This document shows positions 56,531-64,000 of a DNA stretch of 64,000 bases, in pieces. The notes beneath the pieces are model-generated. The model did no database searches and had not been told where the DNA came from. It saw nothing but the letters and a program-made list of their open reading frames with translations. How positions within the stretch are numbered: the stretch's first letter is position 1; every line of letters starts with the position of its first letter. The stretch comes from Paenibacillus sp. LS1 (GTDB taxonomy: Bacteria > Bacillota > Bacilli > Paenibacillales > Paenibacillaceae), in the NCBI RefSeq assembly GCF_026013365.1, contig NZ_JAPDOE010000016.1:1-64000 (forward strand), in the 5' to 3' direction. Made by a program: the position numbers and the translations under genes.

Positions 56531-56570
56531 AAGAACAGCGCAGCCCGATGGGGCTACGCTGTTCTTTCTA
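56531..56570. terminator. Shared terminator between the nitrate transporter and FabF genes
   Basis: A 10-bp stem AAGAACAGCG/CGCTGTTCTT with an inner CAGCCC/GGGCTA part lies between the converging genes. The T run is weak (TTTC) on the plus side. Confidence 0.6.
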
Positions 56571-56587
56571 CTTAAGGCTGCTTTTGC

Positions 56588-57826
56588 TTAAGATGAATAC
56601 TTTTGAAGAACAATAACCGCATTATGACCGCCAAAACCAAAGGAATTAGACATCCCAATCCGCAACTCTGCTTTTCTTGCCTCGTTTGGTACATAATCCA
56701 GATCACATTCAGGGTCCCTCTGCTCCTGATTGATGGTTGGAGGAATGATGCCATGCCGCAGACTTTGAATAAGTGAGATCGCCTCTGCTCCACCTGCTGC
56801 ACCAAGCATATGTCCCGTCATGGACTTATTCGCTGTGACCGGAATATCATAGGCACCTGTCCCGAAAAGTTGCTTAATCGCTCTTGTCTCAGACAGATCA
56901 CCTGCTTCCGTACTGGTGGCATGAGCGTTAATTACATCAATGTCCTCAGGTCCAATCTGAGCTTCTTTCAGTGATGCTTTCATCGCCAGATATGCACCCC
57001 GTCCTTCCGGGTGGGTAGCTACCATATGATACGCATCTGAACTGGCACCATATCCTATCACTTCGGCAAGAATATTCGCCCCTCTTGCCAGAGCATGAGA
57101 CAGTGATTCCACAACCAGAATTCCTGCACCCTCCGCCATGACAAAACCGTCTCTCCCTGCATCAAATGGACGGCTGGCTGCTTGGAACGCTTCATTTCGT
57201 GTAGACAACGCTGTCGCATTACCGAAGCTTGCCAGTGACACTTCGGTTACAGCCGCTTCTGTCCCTCCAGCAATAATAACATCGGCTCCGCCATGACGAA
57301 TTAACCGGAAAGCCTCTCCAATGGCTGTATTGCCAATGGAACAAGCCGTTACTGGTGACAATGTCGGTCCCCAGCAACCAAACCTCATACTGACCATAGC
57401 TGCCGCCATATTGGATATCATCATCGGTACCAGTGTTGGGCTGACTCGCGCAGGTCCCCGTTCTGACAGGACCTTGCCTTGTTCCATCAATGTCTGGATG
57501 CCGCCTATGCCTGAACCAATATATACACCTACCCGTTCACGGTCCATTTCATCCATCACAAGACCCGATTGTGATACAGCCTGATCCGCAGCAGCAACAG
57601 CAAATTGAACGAATCGATCCATACGTCTTGCTTCCTTGCGTCCAAAACGCTCTTCACCATCAAAATCACGGACCACTCCTGCCATTCTGGTTTTGTACGA
57701 AGCTGTATCAAAATGTTCTATAGGGGATACACCTGATCTACCCTCAATTAATCCATTCCAGAATGTATCTACATCATTTCCCAAAGGAGAAATGACTCCC
57801 ATACCTGTAATCACGACTCGTTCCAT
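56588..57826 (-). CDS. 3-oxoacyl-ACP synthase II (FabF-type)
   Basis: A condensing enzyme of 412 residues that extends acyl-ACP with malonyl-ACP. The catalytic triad is Cys162 (TACSIGNT) with two histidines, in NAHATSTEAGD near 303 and NKSMTGHMLGAAGG near 340. The active-site sequence ACSIGN is unusual; most FabF proteins have ACATG or ACASG there. The ATG at 57826 has GGAGG 6 nt upstream, while an earlier ATG overlaps that site. It stands alone, divergent from a MmyB-type regulator, without fabH, acpP or other fab genes. It may be a second copy or part of a special lipid pathway. Confidence 0.9.
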   Translation of the reverse strand: MERVVITGMGVISPLGNDVDTFWNGLIEGRSGVSPIEHFDTASYKTRMAGVVRDFDGEERFGRKEARRMDRFVQFAVAAADQAVSQSGLVMDEMDRERVGVYIGSGIGGIQTLMEQGKVLSERGPARVSPTLVPMMISNMAAAMVSMRFGCWGPTLSPVTACSIGNTAIGEAFRLIRHGGADVIIAGGTEAAVTEVSLASFGNATALSTRNEAFQAASRPFDAGRDGFVMAEGAGILVVESLSHALARGANILAEVIGYGASSDAYHMVATHPEGRGAYLAMKASLKEAQIGPEDIDVINAHATSTEAGDLSETRAIKQLFGTGAYDIPVTANKSMTGHMLGAAGGAEAISLIQSLRHGIIPPTINQEQRDPECDLDYVPNEARKAELRIGMSNSFGFGGHNAVIVLQKYSS

Positions 57827-57965
57827 GTCCATCCTCCTTCAGCGCTGTTGTCTACCTTAACTCTTACGCTCTGCCACTAATAGTGCACTTTTGAATATCC
57901 TATTACAAGTTGTCAATTATAATAGTATAATGACTACCATGATAACGAGGATTGAAGGTGATGGA

Positions 57966-58811
57966 TTGAACTACGATGTCAGGTTACAGGCATTGTCCAC
58001 TTTTCTGAAAACACAGCGTTCCAAAATTTCTCCCGAATCGGTAGGTTTACCCACTGGAAGTCGGAGAAGAACGCCTGGGCTGAGGAGAGAAGAGGTTTCC
58101 CAACTGGCAGGAGTGAGTACAACATGGTATACCTGGCTTGAACAAGGTCGGGATATTCAGGTATCCCATTCCGTGTTGGATAACATTGCTTCGGCACTGA
58201 GGCTTACTGCAGATGAACGAAAGTATCTGTTTTCGCTCGCCATGGAGCATCATACGGAGCTGCCTATGCTAGAAGAAGAACATGTTCAACTTCACCCTTC
58301 CTTGCAGAAAATTTTGCAAGAGCTTCACCACTGTCCTACCGTGATCTCGGATCGGCGTTGTTACATTGTCGGCTGGAATGATGCAGCCCGGCATGTTTTT
58401 ATGGATTTTGAACAGATTGCCCCCGAACAGCGGAATATGATCAGTCTGTTATTTGATCGAAAGGAGTTTCGCAGGCTCGCGGTGAACTGGGAGGATTTTG
58501 TTAGCGGATTTCTGGCAATTTTTCGTGCTTATTATGGCCAGTATGTTGATGATGAATGGTATAATTTATTTTTGGATGACATGATGAACAGACATCCCGA
58601 TTTTCACACCCTTTGGAAACAAAGCAGTGTTAGCAGTGCCCCGGATGTGTTAATCGAGTTCAGACATTCCAAAGCAGGCAAAATGTTGTTTGATCTGACT
58701 TCGTTGCAGGTTCAAGGTAGCTCCGATCTGCGATGCAGTGTCTACACGCCGGCACCAGAGACAGCTACCGAGCGCAAACTGATGCGCCTGATCGAGCGTG
58801 AAGCTAACTGA
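57966..58811 (+). CDS. XRE-family regulator with MmyB-like ligand domain
   Basis: A 281-residue regulator. The helix-turn-helix spans about 35-65 (LRREEVSQLAGVSTTWYTWL, with the typical GRDIQVS turn) and the MmyB-like PAS domain follows from about 105 (VISDRRCYIVGWNDAA). The frame extends to 57891, but the TTG at 57966 follows GAAGGTG, and a TATAAT at about 57926 lies downstream of the earlier start. It is divergent from the FabF gene and could respond to a fatty-acid-like ligand, as other MmyB domains bind one; that is inference. Confidence 0.85.
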   Translation: MNYDVRLQALSTFLKTQRSKISPESVGLPTGSRRRTPGLRREEVSQLAGVSTTWYTWLEQGRDIQVSHSVLDNIASALRLTADERKYLFSLAMEHHTELPMLEEEHVQLHPSLQKILQELHHCPTVISDRRCYIVGWNDAARHVFMDFEQIAPEQRNMISLLFDRKEFRRLAVNWEDFVSGFLAIFRAYYGQYVDDEWYNLFLDDMMNRHPDFHTLWKQSSVSSAPDVLIEFRHSKAGKMLFDLTSLQVQGSSDLRCSVYTPAPETATERKLMRLIEREAN

Positions 58812-58980
58812 TATCTTGGCAATTATTAAATGGAAGTCTCTCCCCTTTTGCCGAGTCATGTTGGAATCTTAACATCCTCCTGTTGCTTGTTTTAATTATC
58901 AGGGTATACATTATCAGGTATATTAAGCTAACCCATAGATCTTAGTCCTTCTACACGAAGTGGATTCAGAAAGGAATATC

Positions 58981-59655
58981 ATGACCAAAGTGCTTATCAT
59001 AGAGGACGACAACATGTTAGGTGATACATTATCCCTGTATTTGCAAGGTGAAGGGTATGATGTTATCCGTGTCGATAACGCAAGAGATGGTCTTCTACAG
59101 CTTCAAGCGCGGCCTGATATCCTGCTTCTTGACTTGATGCTCCCTGATTCGGGAGATAAAAATCCTTGCTCTCTCATGCGCCAACATACGGCAATCCCCA
59201 TCATCGTCATCTCTTCGTTAACCGAAGTCGCGGAGCGGATTCGATCATTAACAGACGGGGCTGATGACTATGTGTGCAAACCTTTCAGCATGCAGGAACT
59301 GAAGGCTCGTATTGAGGCTGTATTACGTCGCTACTCCATATTGAACAGTTCTATTGTCACTGAACAGGAAACCGGCATCTCTCTCGACCTGGCCCGCAGA
59401 ACCGTACTGTTGAATAACCAGCGAGTGGAAATGACGTTCTCCGAATTTGAGATCATGAAGCTGTTTGTCCTCAATCCTGGCAAGGTCTACAGTCGTTATG
59501 CCCTGATTGAAGCCATTCGTGGTATTGATGCCTACATTAATGATCGCACCATAGATGTACATATTACCAAGCTTCGCAAAAAAATTGAGGACAATCCGAA
59601 AAACCCCCAATATATTCAAACCATCTGGGGGGTTGGATATAAGTTCACACCTTAG
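58981..59655 (+). CDS. Response regulator, OmpR/PhoB type
   Basis: A 224-residue transcriptional regulator. The receiver has acidic EDD at 8-10, the phosphorylation site Asp51 (LLLDLMLPD), a conserved Thr/Ser region (VISSL) and Lys in CKPFS near 104. The winged-helix domain covers about 130-224 (YINDRTIDVHITKLRKKIE). The ATG at 58981 follows AAAGGA; the frame upstream is not used. It converges with the hybrid kinase gene with 26 bp between stops, which suggests they act together, but a hybrid kinase usually signals through its own relay. Confidence 0.88.
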   Translation: MTKVLIIEDDNMLGDTLSLYLQGEGYDVIRVDNARDGLLQLQARPDILLLDLMLPDSGDKNPCSLMRQHTAIPIIVISSLTEVAERIRSLTDGADDYVCKPFSMQELKARIEAVLRRYSILNSSIVTEQETGISLDLARRTVLLNNQRVEMTFSEFEIMKLFVLNPGKVYSRYALIEAIRGIDAYINDRTIDVHITKLRKKIEDNPKNPQYIQTIWGVGYKFTP

Positions 59656-59681
59656 AAACAACACATCTTCATTCAGCTCGG

Positions 59682-62600
59682 TCACCATGGCAGAGACTCG
59701 GTAATTTTATCAATCTCCTGTTGTACCATAACCAATACCGAGTTTAGTTCCTCTTCTTCGAATAACGGACGGGACAAGAGCGATTCCAGTTGAAGAACAG
59801 GACGTAACAGGTCCACTGCATGCAGATTGGCAGCTACGCCTCGGAGTGAATGAACGCTGCGGATCACAGCAGCAATCTGCTGCTGCTGAAGCTTAATCGT
59901 CAGTTTTTTCTGAAACGAGCCATAATCCATTCTGAATTTCGTGAGCGCATATTGCAGAATATGCGGCTTGCCGTCCATCTGCCTAATCGCCTTATCTGCA
60001 TCAATTCCGCTGATCTCTCGTATGCCTTTCACATCAATCCATGTTTCCAATGTATCTATCATCTGTTGTTCATGAATCGGTTTGGTCAAGATGGCATTCA
60101 TGCCAACCTCAAAGCAAGTCTCATGATCTATTTGCAGACTATTCGCTGTTAGCGCGATAATGGGCGTACGATCATATTGCCTCATCTTGCGAATGTGTCG
60201 CGTTGCATCAATTCCATTCATTTCAGGCATGTACATATCCATTAGAATCAATTCCCATGTTTGTTCGCCCAATTTCTTCAAAACCTCTGTGCCACTGTCT
60301 GCCAGCGTCACCTCGAATCCCATATGTTCCAGCATCGCTCGAATGACCAGTTGATTGATTTCTTGGTCCTCAGCGATCAGAATATGCCCTTTGGATTTGA
60401 GCAAATAGGGTTCTTCACCTTCTACCCTCCGATGGTTCTCCAGTGGCCCTTCACCTTGAAGTGCAAGTAAAACTTCGAACAACCCCAGACGTGTAATCGG
60501 TTTGATCATCATGATATCCGGGCGAAAGGATCTCTCCTCACTCCACAGGGCATTTTCACTAAAGGCATGGGTATAACCCACCATTTGAAATTTGGTTCGA
60601 TTCAATCGCTTCATGAAATTGTCCCATGACGACCCGTTGACGGTGTCCTTTGCATCCATGTCCATCATTATTAACAGGGAACTTACCCCATCTGCATGAG
60701 GAACACACCAATCGCTCTCCATCATATGGTTCAAGGAAGGATACAGCGTTGGCTTCATCCCGAATGAGTAGAGCATCTGCTTCAGACTATCGCCCATCCG
60801 TTCATCCTCTTCAATGATAACCACATCATTCACACAATATAGCAAAGGGTATGTTTGCAGAAAAGAACTCTCTTCTTCCGTATCTGCAAGTTCAAATATC
60901 AAGTCAAATGAAAACAGACTGTACTCTCCCAGCACACTATCCACACGCAAGTTTCCTCCCAAGGAGGTCACCAGAAGATAACAGATCACCAGCCCAAGTC
61001 CAGAACCACCATATGTTCGATACGTCGAAGGTTCCGCTTGAGTAAACGGGACAAAAAGCCGTTCCATTTGTTCAGGTGAGATGCCAATCCCCGTATCCTC
61101 TACCTCAAAACGGACCTGAACTTGTTCCGCTTCCAATGAAAGCACCTCTGCCCGCAATGTGACATATCCATGCTCCGTAAATTTAATCGCGTTACTTAGC
61201 AGATTCAATAACACCTGTTCAAGTCGGAACGGATCACCAATCACCGTTAACGGCAGATCGGAATCGGTCGTAAAAATCACTTCGATGTCTTTGTGCCCGA
61301 TGGCCACACCGACCTGATCTGCCACACGCTTGAATACATCCTCTGGTGAAAAAGAGACCTTCTCCAAAGTCAGCTTGCCTGCCTCAATTTTCGAAAAATC
61401 AAGAATATCATTCACGAGGGTAAGCAAGGTTTGGGAGGACGCGTTGATCTTACTCAAATAATCTAATTGCTGTGGGGATAAATCTGTCCGTTGAAGCAAC
61501 AACGAAAAGCTGATAATACCGCTCAGTGGGGTACGAATCTCGTGACTCATGAAGGCAAGAAACTCACTTTTCGCCTGACTCGCTTTGTCGGCCTTAACAC
61601 GTTTATACTGATCCGAAATATCATGAATAACTGCCTTGATTTTCTCACTTGAGTTAAGCGCTTTATCCGGGTATAGGTGAACTCGAACATGCTGCTCATG
61701 ACCTTCTCCAACAATAAGACTCAATTCCGTCTCCTGGGCTATATTGTGGTGTAAGGCTTTTTGGAAAATGAACAACCAGTTCTCCGACTGCTCAATGAAC
61801 AACAATTCTTCAAGCTGACGCCCGATCACTTGCTGCCTGTCGAGACCGATAACATCCAGAAATTTCTGATTAACCGTCACAATACACCTGTTGCTATCCA
61901 TACCGACAAACCAATCTGCCGACACTCGCTCAAGTGTTCGATATCGCTCTTCGCTCTCTTGAATTCTTCGTTTAACTGCTCTGTGCTCCGTAATATCAAG
62001 TCCATATCCCATGACATATTTCACCACACCATCTTCTCGCAGAGGGCGAACTTTCACCAGTGAATAATAACCTTCATGCTCAATCTCGTAAAAAAAAGAG
62101 TCCCCTTCCCATGCCCGATTAAACTGCTTTCGCAGAAACTCTACCTTCTCCTGAGGTAAAATGTTCAACGTGCCCATTTTGTAATTTTGCTTCAGACTAC
62201 TCATATCCAAGCCCAACTGGGAGAGCATCTCTCCTTCAAGCAGAAGATATTCGAATTTCCCGTTCTGTTTATGGATTTTAAACGTAAACCCGGGCTGCAT
62301 ACGAAGCATCTCCAGCATTTCCTGATCCCTTTGAATGACCAATCCCCTGTATCGATGATTTTGGTTCAGATAATACAGGAATAATATAACGGATAGTAGG
62401 CAGATACATTGAAAAAGGAGAATCTTCCCCATCACTAGTAGAGAAGCAGAATATGTCTTTAGTACAATCAACTCATACACAGTAATCAGCAGCAATGCTC
62501 CGGACAACCACTTCTGCATATATCCCCTGATATACTTAAAGATCAGGCATATAGCTACAACAAATAACACCTCTAACAACGCATACTGCCAATTCTCCAA

Positions 62601-62921
62601 CAAGGGATTACGCCCCATATTAATCCGAAAAATCCACATGAATGCAAAAGTAACGAATGCAGAGCCACTCCCGCCAAAATAAGCGGCGAGCAGATACACA
62701 CTGGCCCGGAAATTCAACATGGTACCATCACTTAGTACAATCGAGAAATAATATAACGCTGTACCCAACATACTCAGTGCAATGCCAATAATGATCCGAG
62801 ACGTGATTGAGGATGTACGCGTAGCATTTGTTTGGTTCAGATAGTGATGGATCAGGAAAACAAAGATCAAAATCAGCGTAAAATTTAATACAAGATCGCG
62901 TAGCAAATGGTCACCGTCCAC
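59682..62921 (-). CDS. Hybrid histidine kinase (5TM-LYT, PAS, REC, HPt)
   Basis: A 1079-residue membrane sensor. Order: about six hydrophobic helices 12-185 with the 5TMR-LYT-like YFGGSGSAFVTFAF near 81-94; PAS about 205-310; PAS about 325-435; HisKA with His460 (SHEIRTPLSG); ATPase domain about 560-690; a degenerate receiver about 715-830; receiver about 855-970 with DMYMPEMNG; and HPt about 985-1075 with His in HSLRGVAANL. It can run a full phosphorelay and should hand over to the OmpR-type regulator converging on it. The start is a GTG without a clear ribosome site, so the true start may differ by some codons. Confidence 0.9.
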   Translation of the reverse strand: MDGDHLLRDLVLNFTLILIFVFLIHHYLNQTNATRTSSITSRIIIGIALSMLGTALYYFSIVLSDGTMLNFRASVYLLAAYFGGSGSAFVTFAFMWIFRINMGRNPLLENWQYALLEVLFVVAICLIFKYIRGYMQKWLSGALLLITVYELIVLKTYSASLLVMGKILLFQCICLLSVILFLYYLNQNHRYRGLVIQRDQEMLEMLRMQPGFTFKIHKQNGKFEYLLLEGEMLSQLGLDMSSLKQNYKMGTLNILPQEKVEFLRKQFNRAWEGDSFFYEIEHEGYYSLVKVRPLREDGVVKYVMGYGLDITEHRAVKRRIQESEERYRTLERVSADWFVGMDSNRCIVTVNQKFLDVIGLDRQQVIGRQLEELLFIEQSENWLFIFQKALHHNIAQETELSLIVGEGHEQHVRVHLYPDKALNSSEKIKAVIHDISDQYKRVKADKASQAKSEFLAFMSHEIRTPLSGIISFSLLLQRTDLSPQQLDYLSKINASSQTLLTLVNDILDFSKIEAGKLTLEKVSFSPEDVFKRVADQVGVAIGHKDIEVIFTTDSDLPLTVIGDPFRLEQVLLNLLSNAIKFTEHGYVTLRAEVLSLEAEQVQVRFEVEDTGIGISPEQMERLFVPFTQAEPSTYRTYGGSGLGLVICYLLVTSLGGNLRVDSVLGEYSLFSFDLIFELADTEEESSFLQTYPLLYCVNDVVIIEEDERMGDSLKQMLYSFGMKPTLYPSLNHMMESDWCVPHADGVSSLLIMMDMDAKDTVNGSSWDNFMKRLNRTKFQMVGYTHAFSENALWSEERSFRPDIMMIKPITRLGLFEVLLALQGEGPLENHRRVEGEEPYLLKSKGHILIAEDQEINQLVIRAMLEHMGFEVTLADSGTEVLKKLGEQTWELILMDMYMPEMNGIDATRHIRKMRQYDRTPIIALTANSLQIDHETCFEVGMNAILTKPIHEQQMIDTLETWIDVKGIREISGIDADKAIRQMDGKPHILQYALTKFRMDYGSFQKKLTIKLQQQQIAAVIRSVHSLRGVAANLHAVDLLRPVLQLESLLSRPLFEEEELNSVLVMVQQEIDKITESLPW

Positions 62922-63100
62922 AATAGGAATTCAGGAATTCATGCATTCAATGAATGTTGCCGGATTCACGATCGCAGTTCCCCAGTATACAAATCATAGT
63001 ATGCCAGGCTCCCTTATTCAATCGACGATATTGACCATTTTTTTGAAAATAACAGACCCTTTCAGCTAACATACACTTATCGCTAGATAACGCTTTTTTC

Positions 63101-63406
63101 TCATGAAAGTTCATCATTAAATATGCTGATATAAAAGAGAGAATCATCCAAATGCACCGATGTAATGGTGACTTGGGCCTCCCACACTTCCTGATTAGCC
63201 TTCATCAATTGGGCTACGCCAGACCAGGTCTGGTTTCCTCTCCAGTGGGTATCCATAAGCAATCGGGCAGGCTGACCTACCGTATGCTCCCGTGAGAATC
63301 CCGTTTTGGTGACATAGACGGAATTCACATCCAAAATCACACCATCCTCATCTGTGATCATGACCGCATCCGTTAGCAATAAGAAGGCTCTGAGTTCTAG
63401 TTGCAT
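63101..63406 (-). CDS. Single-PAS-domain protein
   Basis: A 101-residue protein. It has the PAS core (ITDEDGVILDVNSVYVTKTGFSREHTVGQPARLLM, residues about 17-50; key residues FLLLTDAVMITDEDG then TKTGFSREH) and stops before an output domain. GGGAG lies 8 nt before the ATG. It follows the methyl-accepting protein gene by 75 bp on the same strand. It may be a free sensor partner or a duplicated fragment of the receptor's ligand domain. Confidence 0.72.
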   Translation of the reverse strand: MQLELRAFLLLTDAVMITDEDGVILDVNSVYVTKTGFSREHTVGQPARLLMDTHWRGNQTWSGVAQLMKANQEVWEAQVTITSVHLDDSLFYISIFNDELS

Positions 63407-63481
63407 GGTTGTCCACTCCCTCTGATGAAAGATGATGTGAAGCCGTCCCTGTCTGTGCGATACTCTCTGTTACAAATCCGC

Positions 63482-64000
63482 TTAATACTTAAACTGTCTA
63501 ATGAGCCGTTGCAGCTCTTCAGCCATGGAAGACAGACCTTGTGCCGAGGCAGATATCTGCTCCATTGCTGCCAGTTGCTCCTCTGAGGAAGCGGCCACTT
63601 CTTCGGTGGCAGCGGCGTTACCTGAAGCAATGCCTGCCAGCTCATTGGAGACAGCGGATACTTCCTGTACACCTGCTGTGATCTCTTGCGAAGTTGCTGC
63701 AATCTCTTCAATCTGCGGTGTCGTTTCCCGCATACTATCCAGAATGCGTTCAAACTTCCGAATCGCCTCTGTGGAGATTTCCATGCCTTCACCAACCTCT
63801 GTGGTCACTTTCTCCATCATGCGAACGGAAGCAGCCATATCTTCCTGTATTGCCGTAGTCAGCACGGTAATTTCATTGACCGATTGCCCAGATTGCTCTG
63901 CTAGGTTCCGAACCTCTGCTGCCACAACGGCGAATCCATTCCCATGCGTACCTGCACGAGCAGCTTCGATGGATGCATTCAGCGCGAGCAGATTTGTCTG
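63482..64000 (-). CDS. Methyl-accepting chemotaxis protein, C-terminal part (5' end outside window)
   Basis: The frame is open to the right window edge and ends at 63482. The conserved hairpin tip (ALNASIEAARAG, then GFAVVAAEVRNLAEQS) is seen at its start, followed by the return coiled coil with EEIAATSQEITAGVQEVS. It ends QRLIRQFKY without an NWETF-type pentapeptide. This signalling domain controls CheA. The ligand and membrane part lie outside. Confidence 0.92.
   Translation of the reverse strand, partial: QTNLLALNASIEAARAGTHGNGFAVVAAEVRNLAEQSGQSVNEITVLTTAIQEDMAASVRMMEKVTTEVGEGMEISTEAIRKFERILDSMRETTPQIEEIAATSQEITAGVQEVSAVSNELAGIASGNAAATEEVAASSEEQLAAMEQISASAQGLSSMAEELQRLIRQFKY

Overview
The window looks like a chromosomal segment of a Paenibacillus-type Firmicute. 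Signs are strong Shine-Dalgarno sites (GGAGG), many GTG and TTG starts, A/T-rich intergenic DNA with intrinsic terminators, and gene types common in that genus: PocR/AraC regulator, GH3 and GH30 glycosidases, a long bacterial-Ig repeat protein, a large DUF4132 protein, and nasB/nasC-type nitrate assimilation. No rRNA, tRNA, CRISPR array or complete insertion sequence was seen. The genus is inferred from gene content, not from a marker gene.

Layout. 0-5 kb: an intergenic repeat element, a zinc-ribbon protein, a frameshifted MFS exporter with a MarR regulator and two matching operators, and the alanyl-tRNA editing protein AlaX. 5-12 kb: a Fur-boxed siderophore ABC operon (binding protein, two permeases, ATPase), a TetR regulator and an MFS exporter. 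12-24.6 kb: a dCache-GGDEF cyclase, a 2567-residue repeat protein with about 23 bacterial Ig-like repeats and no visible export signal, a convergent methyltransferase, and long gaps holding strong hairpins. 24.6-31.4 kb: a glycerol module (glycerol dehydrogenase, fused DhaK-DhaL kinase, divergent PocR/AraC regulator), an aldo/keto reductase, a LysR regulator and a SMI1/KNR4 protein. 31.5-36.4 kb: a secreted metzincin-like protease, a threonine-aldolase family enzyme with a LysR regulator, and a divergent MDR oxidoreductase. 36.5-41.4 kb: a second copy of the repeat element, a colicin-immunity-like protein, a formate/nitrite transporter, a WXG100-type secreted protein and a membrane-anchored GH30. 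41.4-50.2 kb: GH3-PA14, then DUF4132 with a small partner. 50.5-56.5 kb: nitrate assimilation (nasC, nasB, nitrate transporter). 56.6-64 kb: FabF-type ketosynthase, MmyB-type regulator, OmpR-type response regulator, hybrid histidine kinase, a PAS protein and the end of a chemotaxis receptor.

How genes work together. GldA oxidises glycerol to dihydroxyacetone and the fused kinase phosphorylates it; the PocR regulator reads away from them and probably senses the substrate. NasB passes electrons from NAD(P)H to NasC, and the divergent transporter supplies nitrate; nitrite reductase genes are not in the window.

Most notable observations. (1) Both nitrate transcripts start with a leader of two hexaloop hairpins (A at loop position 1, G at position 4), the second overlapping an intrinsic terminator. 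This is the layout of ANTAR-protein antitermination. (2) An intergenic element of about 195 bp, made of four 24-nt units in head-head-tail-tail order with 26/47/26 spacers, occurs at both the left edge and 36.5 kb. (3) The small protein beside DUF4132 has a possible MoaD/ThiS-like beta-grasp layout. (4) The giant repeat protein lacks signal peptide and anchor, and its message may run antisense through the methyltransferase gene.
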